A DNA stretch of 8,270 nt from JAIMBK01 sp040755215 (GCA_040755215.1 JBFMBG010000110.1:1-8270); one strand, 5' to 3'. Shown: positions 1 to 6,562, numbered from the stretch's first letter. Numbers and translations are program-made. Notes: generated by a model not told the origin, from the sequence alone.

Positions 1-1
1 T

Positions 2-466
2 ATATGGAACGATCCGGAAAAGTACCAGGAATATTTCCGCCTGCCGCCCTGGTACTTAAGCGGCGACCTTGCCTACCGCGACGCCGACGGCTACTTCTGG
101 TTCCAGGGGCGGGCCGACGACGTCATCAAAACGGCCAGCGAACGGGTAGGACCCTTTGAAATAGAAAGCAAACTTGCCGAGCACCCGGCAATCTTGGAAG
201 CCGGCGTCATCGGCAAGCCGGACATGCTGCGCGGGGAAAAAATCAAAGCGTTTGTAATTTTGCGCCCCGGCCATGTCTGGTCGGAAAAGTTGGAACGCGA
301 TATTCAAAACTTTATCGCCAATACCCTGGCCTCCCATTTAGTGCCGGAAGAAATTGAAGTGGTCGAAAGCCTCCCGCGCACAAAGAGCGGCAAGATTATG
401 CGCCGTGTGCTGAAGGCGCGCGAAATCGGCATTCCCATGGAAAGTCTGCCCACCATAGACGAATAA
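2..466 (+). CDS. acsA: AMP-forming acetyl/acyl-CoA synthetase, AcsA-like (C-terminal part only)
   Basis: The gene enters from the left edge; 154 C-terminal residues are visible, ending in TAA. The family activates a short carboxylic acid with ATP to an acyl-adenylate and then transfers it to CoA in the cytoplasm. Visible motifs, numbered from the window edge: YLSGD (A7, residues 18-22), the hinge GRADD (36-40), the A8 loop KTASERVGPFEIE (43-55), and the A10 motif RTKSGKIMRR (126-135), whose Lys131 is the catalytic lysine that is acetylated in regulated Acs enzymes. From memory the wording is closer to Bacillus AcsA (WFQGR, ERVGPFE, ending in a Thr-x-Asp/Glu tail) than to the complete synthetase downstream. 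Odd: the invariant A8 glycine (K-x-x-G-x-R) is serine, Ser46. A terminator follows 63 bases after the stop, so it is probably not co-transcribed with the next gene. Exact substrate is uncertain (acetate, propionate or another short acid). Confidence 0.9.
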   Translation: MWNDPEKYQEYFRLPPWYLSGDLAYRDADGYFWFQGRADDVIKTASERVGPFEIESKLAEHPAILEAGVIGKPDMLRGEKIKAFVILRPGHVWSEKLERDIQNFIANTLASHLVPEEIEVVESLPRTKSGKIMRRVLKAREIGIPMESLPTIDE

Positions 467-529
467 TTGTCGCCCACCATCCTAAGTAATTGTCACTACA
501 AAAGATCAACAACAGCCAACGGTCGGCAA

Positions 530-552
530 GAGGGTTTTAAACCCTCCTTTTT
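530..552 (+). terminator. Rho-independent terminator after the first synthetase
   Basis: GAGGGT at 530-535 pairs with ACCCTC at 541-546 around a five-base loop, followed by C and five T residues (548-552). It lies 63 bases after the stop of the AcsA-like gene and precedes the AT-rich promoter region, which suggests separate transcription units for the two synthetases. Confidence 0.7.
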
Positions 553-630
553 CTCGTCCAATATTTCTCAAGACACAGTTTCATATTATGATACCAGTAA
601 ATTTTTTATTTAACCATTCAGAATTAAAAA

Positions 631-665
631 ATGACATTTAACCGAAAAATCCTTTATTTTATAAT
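631..665 (+). promoter_or_regulatory. Possible sigma-A promoter for the acs operon
   Basis: A perfect TATAAT lies at 660-665, but the hexamer at 17-base spacing (TTTAAC, 637-642) is a poor -35. A good -35-like ATGACA (631-636) lies 18 bases before a weaker TATTTT (655-660), or 23 bases before the TATAAT. One of these pairings may be the promoter. The setting is very AT-rich, so chance matches are likely. Confidence 0.35.
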
Positions 666-715
666 AATTAATTAATTAAAATAATTTCAAGACAGTGTTT
701 TATCAAAGCACAAAA

Positions 716-727
716 GAGGAGGTGATC
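716..727 (+). promoter_or_regulatory. Strong Shine-Dalgarno sequence without an assigned gene
   Basis: GAGGAGGTGATC contains ten bases (718-727) perfectly complementary to the usual 3' end of bacterial 16S rRNA. No ATG, GTG or TTG stands at the normal distance downstream. An in-frame stretch from the embedded GTG (722) or the ATC codons (725, 728) runs 27 codons or fewer to TAA at 803-805, in the same frame as acs and just before its ribosome-binding site. It may drive a short leader peptide or act as a ribosome standby site. Confidence 0.4.
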
Positions 728-804
728 ATCAGTCCGGAAAAGGCGAGGTTTGAATCAGGCAACGGTTGGGAAAGAGCGCGGTCCTGGATAAAAATATCAA
801 TTTA

Positions 805-814
805 AGAGGAGAGG
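805..814 (+). promoter_or_regulatory. Ribosome-binding site fixing the TTG start of acs
   Basis: AGAGGAGAGG ends six bases before the TTG at 821. An in-frame TAA at 803-805 blocks any upstream start, and the next in-frame methionine lies more than 150 codons downstream inside the conserved region, so TTG is the only reasonable start. Confidence 0.85.
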
Positions 815-820
815 ATAAGA

Positions 821-2866
821 TTGGCGCAAACCGAGGAAAAAATTTACGAAGAATTTGAGACCAACCTTATTCCCCCAAGCTGGCGAGACAGAATTTGGGA
901 AAAGGAAGACTTTAAAAAGTTTTACGAGAGCACGGTTAAAGATAAGCAGGCCGTAGAAAAATGGTGGGAAAAATGGGCAAATGAACTTTTCTGGTTTAAA
1001 AAATGGGAGCAAGTTTTGGACGACAGCAACCCCCCGTTTTACCGGTGGTTTGTCGGCGGCGAAACAAACCTGGCGTACCTGGATACGGACTGGCAAATAG
1101 CCCAGGGCAGGAAAAACAAGGTGGCTTTGATCTGGGAAGGGGAACCCTGGGACGAAACCCTGAACCAGCCAAAAGAAGTAAAAAAATTCACCTATTATGA
1201 CCTTTACCGGGAATCAAACGTGTTCGCCTCGGCCTTAAAGGAAAAATTAAACGTTCAAAAGGGAGAAATCTTGACTTTTTACCTGCCCATGATCCCGGAA
1301 CTCCCCCTTTACATGCTGGCCGTCCAGAGGCTGGGCGTCAAACACAGCATTGTGTACAGCGGCTTTAGCGCCGAAGCCATCGCCCAAAGAGCGCAGGACG
1401 CCGGTTCCCGGATCATCATCACCGCCGACGGCGTTTACCGCCGCGGAAAAATCTTAAATCTGAAGGCTATTGTTGATGAAGCGGTAAAAATCTGTGCGCA
1501 AAACGGGCACGAAATTGAAAGGGTAATCGTAGTCAGAAGAACAGGCCACGAAATAAGCTGGGACGAAAATAAAGACTTCTGGCATCACGAATTAATCAAA
1601 GGCATTTCAAAAAACGTGCGGGCGGAGGCGGAAAAACTCGGCTCGGAGGATTTTTCTTACATCCTGTACACTTCGGGAACGACGGCGGCGCCGAAGGGAG
1701 CCCAACATTCGGTGGGCGGTTACGCAGTCGGCCTGTACGCCACTACGAAATGCATCTTCGATCTGCGCGACGACGACATATACTGGTGCACCGCCGACAT
1801 CGGCTGGGTTACCGGACATTCCTACATCGTCTACGGACCGTTGATGGTGGGCGCAACGTCCGTGATATACGAGGGAGCTCCTGATTTCCCGGGACCCGAC
1901 CGCTGGTGGAGCATGATCGAAAGGCACGGGGTAACCGTTTTCTACACCGCGCCGACGGCCATCCGGATGCTGATGAAGTTTCCCGAAGAGAACGTTAAAA
2001 AATACGATCTTTCCACCATCCGGATTGCCCATTCGGTAGGCGAACCGATCAACCCCGAAGCATTCCGGTGGTACTATAAACACATCGGCCGGGAAGATAT
2101 CGTTGCTTCCAGCACCTGGTGGATGACCGAAACCGGCCACATGCTGACCGGGCACTTCCCCGGCCTGGGAAACATCTTCCCGCTTAAACCCGGCACCAAC
2201 GGCTACCCCTTCCCGGGCGTCACGCTGGAAGTGCTCGACGACGACGGCAACCCCTGCCCGCCGGGAGTAAGGGGCTACTGGGCGATCACTTCCCCCTACC
2301 CGGGAATGTTAATGACTTTGTACAAAAACCCGCAGCGGTACATTGATACATACTGGTCCCGGTTCCAGGGAAAAACGTATTTCTACACCGGTGACTTTGC
2401 CGTTAAAGACCCGGACGGATACATCTGGGTTTTGGGGCGGGCCGACGACGTCCTGAAAGTAGCCGGCCACCGCATCGGCACGGCGGAAGTGGAGTCGGCC
2501 ATGATCAAGCATCCGGCGGTAGCCGAGGCCGCCTGCATCGGCAAAACCGATCCTGTTAAAGGAGAAATCCCGTTTGTTTTCACCGTCCTCAAGCAAGGTT
2601 TTAATCCCGACGGAGCATTAGGCAAGGATCTAAAAAATCACCTGCGGAATACCATCGGCCCGCTGGTCGCCTCCGATGCCGTGATTGCCTTTGTGGACAT
2701 GGTTCCCAAGACGAGAAGCGGCAAAATCATGCGCCGGCTGCTGAGGGCGGTCATCCACGGGGCGGCCCTGGGCGACGTCACCACTCTCGAAGACGGTGTG
2801 GCTATCGAAGAAGCAACGAAAGCTTACGATGTCGTCAAGGTGGCCTTTGAACAGGCAGCGAGTTAA
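821..2866 (+). CDS. acs: Acetyl-CoA synthetase (AMP-forming), complete
   Basis: This cytoplasmic ligase of 681 residues (Salmonella Acs has 652) makes acetyl-CoA, or propionyl-CoA, from acid, ATP and CoA. An N-terminal ACAS_N-like region covers about residues 25-85, followed by the large adenylation domain and a C-terminal lid beginning at the hinge GRADD. Motifs: phosphate loop YTSGTTAAPKG (283-293); ADIGWVTGHSY; SVGEP; TWWMTETG with Trp434, equivalent to the Salmonella Trp414 that limits the pocket to two- or three-carbon acids; YTGD with Asp525; A8 loop KVAGHRIGTAE with the normal glycine (549); and A10 PKTRSGKIMRR with catalytic Lys635, the usual target of inhibitory acetylation. Odd: the phosphate loop has Ala289 where TSG-T-TG-x-PKG normally has glycine. 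It uses a TTG start with a strong ribosome-binding site. A DUF485 gene and actP follow on the same strand with no terminator seen between, as in the E. coli acs operon. Family assignment is firm; acetate versus propionate preference is not settled. Confidence 0.96.
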   Translation: MAQTEEKIYEEFETNLIPPSWRDRIWEKEDFKKFYESTVKDKQAVEKWWEKWANELFWFKKWEQVLDDSNPPFYRWFVGGETNLAYLDTDWQIAQGRKNKVALIWEGEPWDETLNQPKEVKKFTYYDLYRESNVFASALKEKLNVQKGEILTFYLPMIPELPLYMLAVQRLGVKHSIVYSGFSAEAIAQRAQDAGSRIIITADGVYRRGKILNLKAIVDEAVKICAQNGHEIERVIVVRRTGHEISWDENKDFWHHELIKGISKNVRAEAEKLGSEDFSYILYTSGTTAAPKGAQHSVGGYAVGLYATTKCIFDLRDDDIYWCTADIGWVTGHSYIVYGPLMVGATSVIYEGAPDFPGPDRWWSMIERHGVTVFYTAPTAIRMLMKFPEENVKKYDLSTIRIAHSVGEPINPEAFRWYYKHIGREDIVASSTWWMTETGHMLTGHFPGLGNIFPLKPGTNGYPFPGVTLEVLDDDGNPCPPGVRGYWAITSPYPGMLMTLYKNPQRYIDTYWSRFQGKTYFYTGDFAVKDPDGYIWVLGRADDVLKVAGHRIGTAEVESAMIKHPAVAEAACIGKTDPVKGEIPFVFTVLKQGFNPDGALGKDLKNHLRNTIGPLVASDAVIAFVDMVPKTRSGKIMRRLLRAVIHGAALGDVTTLEDGVAIEEATKAYDVVKVAFEQAAS

Positions 2867-2938
2867 GTATCTCCGGGCATCTGCCAGAATTAAGAATCTT
2901 CACTTGAATCAGAATTAATATAATATCAAAACAGATTA

Positions 2939-2945
2939 GGGAGGG
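2939..2945 (+). promoter_or_regulatory. Ribosome-binding site of the DUF485 gene
   Basis: GGGAGGG ends seven bases before the ATG at 2953. The 86-base gap after acs shows no hairpin terminator. It has a perfect TATAAT at 2919-2924 but no credible -35, so read-through from acs is the simpler explanation. Confidence 0.75.
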
Positions 2946-2952
2946 ATTTGGA

Positions 2953-3261
2953 ATGGCCAGTTCAGGCAGGGAAATTGAAAATTCACCGGAATTTAAAAGT
3001 CTCGTCGTCGGCAGGTGGGCGGTGGCGGTAATCCTGACCATCGTGGTTTTTATCACCTATTACGGGTTTATTTTAATGGTTGGTTATGCTAAACCAACCC
3101 TTGCCCAAAAAATCGGAACGGCAACAACGCTGGGAATTCCGCTGGCAGTGCTGGTAATTGTCATCGGCTTTATCGTCACTCTTGTTTATGTCCTTTGGGC
3201 TAACTCGAAATACGACCAGATCGTCTATTCTCTCAAGCGGAAACTAAAAGAAAAAATGTAA
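2953..3261 (+). CDS. yjcH: DUF485 family small membrane protein (YjcH-like)
   Basis: This protein of 102 residues has two predicted membrane helices, at about residues 21-43 and 61-83. They are joined by a short loop, with a charged C-terminal tail (KRKLKEKM). The family usually precedes actP and is thought to be an accessory to the symporter; its biochemical role is not established. Resemblance to E. coli YjcH includes the N-terminal E-x-x-x-F-x-x-L pattern before helix 1, the central GIP before helix 2, and the A-N-x-x-(Y/F)-D motif after it. The stop codon overlaps the ribosome-binding site of actP, with only 12 bases between the genes, so translation is probably coupled and the two proteins made together. 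Confidence 0.9.
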   Translation: MASSGREIENSPEFKSLVVGRWAVAVILTIVVFITYYGFILMVGYAKPTLAQKIGTATTLGIPLAVLVIVIGFIVTLVYVLWANSKYDQIVYSLKRKLKEKM

Positions 3262-3266
3262 GGGGG
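3260..3266 (+). promoter_or_regulatory. Ribosome-binding site of actP overlapping the upstream stop
   Basis: AAGGGGG shares two bases with the TAA stop of the DUF485 gene and ends seven bases before the ATG at 3274. This arrangement favours translational coupling. Confidence 0.75.
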
Positions 3267-3273
3267 TATTTTT

Positions 3274-4815
3274 ATGCCGCAAACAGCTTTAGGTCAACCG
3301 ACTGTTTCAGGGATCGTCTTTTTCCTGCTGATCATTGCCGTCACGCTATGGGTAACCTACTGGGCAGCAAAAAGGACCAAAACCACCAGGGAATATTACG
3401 CTGCGGCCCGCCAGATCACCGGGTTCCAAAACGGGCTGGCGCTGGCCGGGGATTACATGAGCGCCGCCTCCTTTTTAGGAATCTCGGGGATGGTCGCCTT
3501 AAGCGGCTACGACGGCATGATTTACGCCACAGGCTGGCTGGTCGGCTGGCCGGTGCTCCTTTTCCTGATTGCTGAACCGCTGCGCAACCTGGGGAAATAT
3601 ACCTTCGCAGACGTTTTGGCTTACCGGTTAAAAAATAAACCCATCCGCATTTCTGCCGCCATCGGCGGGATCCTGACCGTTCTATTTTACACCATCGCCC
3701 AGATGGTCGGCGCCGGAAACCTCGTCAAGCTGATGTTCGGTATCCCTTACGAAGTCGCCGTAATCATCGTCGGGGTATGCATGCTTGCCTACGTCCTGTT
3801 TGGCGGGATGATCGCCACCACGTGGGTCCAGATCATCAAGGCCTGCCTGCTGCTCGGCGGGGTCTCCCTCCTGATGCTCCTGGCGATGGCCCAGTTCGGT
3901 TTCAACCCTGGGAAACTGTACGCCGCTGTCTCCACAACCTACGGCCAAACAGCCCTGGAACCGGGCAAGCTAATCACTAATCCTATCGACGCAGTATCGC
4001 TTGGGCTGGCGCTAATGCTCGGCCTGTTGGGGCTGCCGCACATCCTGATGCGGTTTTACACCGTTCCCGACGCCAAGGAGGCGCGCAAATCCATCGTGTG
4101 GGCCACCGGGTTTATCGGCTACTTTTACTGCATCATCCCGTTAGTAGGTTTCAGCGCCTCGGTGCTCGTGGGCCGGGACTTGATCCGGAAAATTGACGCC
4201 GGCGGGAATATGGCCTCACCGCTTTTGGCCGAGTTGCTTGGCGGCACGCCGTTCCTCGGGTTTATCGCCGCGGTGGCTTTCGCCACCATTTTAGCGGTGG
4301 TAGCCGGGCTGACCCTGGCCGGCGCATCTGCCATCTCCCACGACATCTACGTACACGTCATCAAAGGAGGGCGCGCCACCGAACAGGAACAGGTAAAAGT
4401 AGCTAGAATAGCCACCTTCTTCTTTGGTATCTTAGCCATTTTACTTGGCATTCTCTTTAAAGGTCAAAACGTGGCCTTCATGGTCGGGCTCGTTTTCGCC
4501 ATTGCCTGCAGCGCAAACTTCCCGGCGCTCCTGCTTACCATTACCTGGAAAAAATTCAGTACAACGGGAGCGGTTGTGTCCATCCTGACCGGCGCTATCT
4601 TAGCCGTTGGACTGATCATCCTCAGCCCGACGGTCTGGGTGGCCATTTTCAAAAACCCGAAGCCGATCTTTCCGATGAACAACCCGGCTATCGTCTCCAT
4701 GACGGCGAGTTTTGTGACGGCCTACGTTTTCTCGGTGCTTTTCCCGGATACGGAATCCGCGAAACGATTTGACGAAGAAAAAGTGCGGACTTACCTCGCC
4801 GTAGGAGCAGAGTAA
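3274..4815 (+). CDS. actP: Cation/acetate symporter, sodium:solute symporter family
   Basis: This inner-membrane symporter of 513 residues imports acetate and probably other short acids with a cation. It matches E. coli ActP (549 residues) along its length: ITGFQNGLALAGDYMSAASF at 48-67, GKYTFADV at 107-114, AQMVGAG at 142-148, GLPHILMRF at 253-261, FATILAVVAGLTLAGASAISHD from 336, and FMVGLVFAIA from 402. About 13 hydrophobic segments can be seen, near 10-31, 53-75, 80-103, 125-145, 155-177, 183-207, 242-262, 276-300, 327-358, 378-396, 400-422, 430-451 and 472-490. The serines of AGASAIS in the long segment near 350 lie where the family binds sodium (inference). It lacks the cleaved leader of about 20 residues present in E. 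coli ActP and begins close to the first helix, so the ATG with its strong ribosome-binding site is trusted. It is the last gene of the acs-DUF485-actP unit. Propionate or pyruvate as further substrates is possible. Confidence 0.95.
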   Translation: MPQTALGQPTVSGIVFFLLIIAVTLWVTYWAAKRTKTTREYYAAARQITGFQNGLALAGDYMSAASFLGISGMVALSGYDGMIYATGWLVGWPVLLFLIAEPLRNLGKYTFADVLAYRLKNKPIRISAAIGGILTVLFYTIAQMVGAGNLVKLMFGIPYEVAVIIVGVCMLAYVLFGGMIATTWVQIIKACLLLGGVSLLMLLAMAQFGFNPGKLYAAVSTTYGQTALEPGKLITNPIDAVSLGLALMLGLLGLPHILMRFYTVPDAKEARKSIVWATGFIGYFYCIIPLVGFSASVLVGRDLIRKIDAGGNMASPLLAELLGGTPFLGFIAAVAFATILAVVAGLTLAGASAISHDIYVHVIKGGRATEQEQVKVARIATFFFGILAILLGILFKGQNVAFMVGLVFAIACSANFPALLLTITWKKFSTTGAVVSILTGAILAVGLIILSPTVWVAIFKNPKPIFPMNNPAIVSMTASFVTAYVFSVLFPDTESAKRFDEEKVRTYLAVGAE

Positions 4816-4848
4816 ACCACTAGCGCTTGTTGCACAGGTTATAAAGAA

Positions 4849-4934
4849 AAAAGTTATCCCGAAAAACACCCGGCAGCACCCTCTCCTTGCCGCTGAAACA
4901 AAAAGGGGAAAAGCCGGGATTCAGGATAACTTAA
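4849..4934. repeat. Nested inverted repeat; possible structured RNA or minus-strand terminator
   Basis: Three nested arms can be seen. The outer is AAGTTATCC (4851-4859) with GGATAACTT (4924-4932), nine perfect pairs. The middle is CCCGGC (4869-4874) with GCCGGG (4913-4918), six pairs. The inner is TCTCCTT (4882-4888) with AAGGGGA (4903-4909), seven pairs with one G-U. A competing helix, CGGCA (4871-4875) with TGCCG (4888-4892), cannot form together with the middle and inner arms. On the minus strand the outer arm is followed directly by a run of T (complement of 4845-4850), which could end gat transcripts. It fits no RNA family I recognise. Confidence 0.5.
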
Positions 4935-4951
4935 AAAGCAATTATTTGTAC

Positions 4952-4981
4952 AGGAGGGCGGATAAGTGACCCTCCTTTTTT
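4952..4981 (+). terminator. Rho-independent terminator of the acs-actP operon
   Basis: AGGAGGG (4952-4958) pairs perfectly with CCCTCCT (4970-4976) around an 11-base loop, followed by a run of T to 4981. It lies 136 bases after the actP stop. The opposite strand has no T run beyond the stem, so it acts in one direction only. Confidence 0.85.
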
Positions 4982-5045
4982 ATGCCGGCCGCCTGAGCAA
5001 TTGAAAACTGAGACACTAAACCATAAAAGAAAACTGCAATTTACC

Positions 5046-5080
5046 CCTTTGTGCCTTTGTACCTGTTGCCTTTGTGCCTA
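5046..5080. repeat. Short degenerate tandem repeat (CCTTTGTG units)
   Basis: The units CCTTTGTG, CCTTTGTA, CCTGTTG, CCTTTGTG and CCTATT follow head to tail, about four and a half copies of an imperfect 7- to 8-base unit. A related CTTTGCGGTTTA lies nearby at 5116-5127. Similar TTTGTGCC tracts occur between genes in many bacterial genomes; the function is unknown. Confidence 0.5.
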
Positions 5081-5124
5081 TTATTTTCGCGTTAAGCAAA
5101 CCATTTTCCAAAGAGCTTTGCGGT

Positions 5125-6558
5125 TTATAGCCTTTCTTTAAACAACCTGTTTACGATCTCCGGATTGGCCTTCCCTCTGGTGGCTTTCATCACCTGCCCG
5201 ACCAAAAAGCCCAGGGCTTTGTCCTTGCCGGCCCGGTAATCTTCCACCACCTTGGGATGGTTGGCGATTACCTCCTCCACGACGGCGGCAATGGCTCCTT
5301 CGTCGGTAATTTGCACAAGCTCCTTTTCCTTTACGATTCTTTCCGGATCGCTGCCCGTGGCGAACATTTCTTCAAAAACCGTCTTGGCGATTTTGCCGCT
5401 GATGGTGCCCTGATCGATGAGCCTGAGCATCCGGGCCAGCTGTTCCGGCCGGATCCGGCACCGGGTGATTTCCAGGTTATGTGCATTCAAGAGGCGGGAA
5501 AGGTCGCCCATAACCCAGTTGCTCACCGTTTTGGCGTCGGGGTAATGGGCTACGCAGGCTTCAAAGTACTCGGCCAGCTCAATGGTCGCCGTCAGCACGG
5601 AAGCGTCGTAAGCGGGCAGGCCGAACTGTTCCATGTAGCGCTGCCGGCGCCGGTCGGGAAGTTCGGGCAAGGAGGCCCGGATTTCTTCCACCCACCGGCG
5701 GTCAATCACCAGCGGCACCAGGTCGGGCTCGGGAAAGTAGCGGTAATCGTGCGCTTCTTCCTTGCTGCGCATGGGCAGGGTCACCCCTTTGCCCTCGTCC
5801 CAGGTGCGGGTTTCCTGAGTGATCCAGCCGCCCTCTGCGAGGACGTCGATCTGCCGCTGCACCTCGTAACTAAGCGCCCTCTGCAAGGCCCGGAAAGAAT
5901 TCATGTTCTTGATCTCGGTTTTGGTGCCGAACTCTCTGGCCCCCTTCGGCCGCACCGAAACGTTGGCGTCGCAGCGCAGGGAGCCTTCTTCCATTTTGCA
6001 GTCGGAAACGCCGGTATACTGGATGATCGAGCGCAGTTTTTCCATGTAAATCCGCGCTTCCTCCGGCGAACGCAGGTCCGGTTCGGAAACGATTTCGATT
6101 AAGGGCACGCCGGCCCGGTTGTAGTCCACCAGCGAATATGGCGTGGTGGTGATGGTGCCCTGGTGGACGAGTTTGCCCGTATCTTCCTCCATGTGCAGGC
6201 GGGTGATGCCGATGCGCCTGGTCTGTCCGTCCACCTCAATGTCCAGATATCCGTTTTTGGCCAGGGGAAGGTCATATTGCGAGATCTGGTAGTTTTTTGG
6301 CATATCGGGGTAATAGTAATTTTTCCGGTCGAACTTGGAAAACTCCGCAATCTCGCAGTTTAAGGCCAGAGCGGCCCGGATGGCGTATTCCAGCACCTTT
6401 TTGTTCAGCACCGGCAGCACCCCGGGCAGTCCCAGGCAGACCGGGCAGGTGTGGGTATTGGGATCGCCGCCGAATTCGGTCGTCGAGGGGCAAAAGATCT
6501 TGGTTTTTGTTTTCAGCTCCACGTGTACTTCCAGGCCGATGACGGCTTCGTACTCCAT
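5125..6558 (-). CDS. gatB: Asp-tRNA(Asn)/Glu-tRNA(Gln) amidotransferase subunit B
   Basis: GatB, 477 residues (family usually about 475), binds the mischarged Glu-tRNA(Gln) or Asp-tRNA(Asn), phosphorylates the acyl group with ATP and accepts ammonia channelled from GatA. Visible features: N-terminal IGLEVHVELKTKTK (7-20); CPVCLGLPG (38-46) preceded by Cys23; the FDRKNYYYPDMPKNYQIS stretch; the family signature VDYNRAGVPLIEI; and the DYRYFPEPDL motif. The C-terminal YqeY-like tail domain, which contacts the tRNA, begins near residue 330 and ends in the ATRGKANPEIV motif. The ATG is preceded by AAGGAGAG with correct spacing. It lies 27 bases after gatA in the same operon. No truncation or missing key motif was seen. 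There is no good terminator directly after it; see the nested inverted repeat further downstream. Confidence 0.98.
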   Translation of the reverse strand: MEYEAVIGLEVHVELKTKTKIFCPSTTEFGGDPNTHTCPVCLGLPGVLPVLNKKVLEYAIRAALALNCEIAEFSKFDRKNYYYPDMPKNYQISQYDLPLAKNGYLDIEVDGQTRRIGITRLHMEEDTGKLVHQGTITTTPYSLVDYNRAGVPLIEIVSEPDLRSPEEARIYMEKLRSIIQYTGVSDCKMEEGSLRCDANVSVRPKGAREFGTKTEIKNMNSFRALQRALSYEVQRQIDVLAEGGWITQETRTWDEGKGVTLPMRSKEEAHDYRYFPEPDLVPLVIDRRWVEEIRASLPELPDRRRQRYMEQFGLPAYDASVLTATIELAEYFEACVAHYPDAKTVSNWVMGDLSRLLNAHNLEITRCRIRPEQLARMLRLIDQGTISGKIAKTVFEEMFATGSDPERIVKEKELVQITDEGAIAAVVEEVIANHPKVVEDYRAGKDKALGFLVGQVMKATRGKANPEIVNRLFKERL

Positions 6559-6562
6559 AAAA

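Larger units (their letters stand above)
467..820 (+). other. Non-coding leader between the two synthetase genes
   Basis: This stretch of about 350 bases holds no convincing long gene. In order it contains a terminator hairpin (530-552), a strongly AT-rich section (about 570-710) with a perfect TATAAT at 660-665 and a 12-base palindrome made of TTAA repeats (668-679), an isolated strong Shine-Dalgarno sequence (716-727), and the ribosome-binding site of acs (805-814). The low G+C contrasts with the genes on either side and fits a promoter region. Confidence 0.7.
4816..5124. other. Convergent intergenic region between actP and gatB
   Basis: These 309 bases contain no supported gene. They hold a nested inverted repeat (4849-4934), a plus-strand terminator (4952-4981), a degenerate tandem octamer tract (5046-5080), and a short palindrome, CAAAGAGCTTTG (5109-5120), just past the gatB stop that is too small to be a good terminator. 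Transcripts of both operons probably run into this region. Confidence 0.7.

Noticed and set aside
464..494. Direct repeat TAATTGTC at 464-471 and 487-494
   Set aside because: Eight bases only, overlapping a stop codon and without dyad symmetry; probably chance.
668..679. Palindrome of TTAA repeats near the possible promoter, as an operator
   Set aside because: Self-complementary short repeats are expected in such AT-rich DNA, and it matches no operator that I recognise.
1607..2155. Open frame of 182 codons on the minus strand inside acs
   Set aside because: It lies opposite the best conserved core of acs, its protein is rich in arginine and histidine without motifs, and no initiation signal was seen.
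2919..2924. TATAAT before the DUF485 gene as an internal promoter
   Set aside because: No -35 at 16-18 bases (ATCTTC or similar) and no extended -10; the TTGAAT at 2904-2909 is only nine bases away. Not strong enough to list.
4952..5002. AGGAGGG followed seven bases later by GTG (4966) and a 12-codon frame
   Set aside because: The apparent ribosome-binding site is one arm of the terminator stem and the GTG sits in its loop; purine-rich stems often imitate such sites.
5109..5120. CAAAGAGCTTTG palindrome as gatB terminator
   Set aside because: The stem has only five pairs with a two-base loop and no T run on the minus strand.
5257..6102. Open frame of 281 codons on the plus strand opposite gatB
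   Set aside because: It is antisense to a fully conserved gatB, has no ribosome-binding site and its translation resembles no protein family; it is a by-product of gatB codon use.
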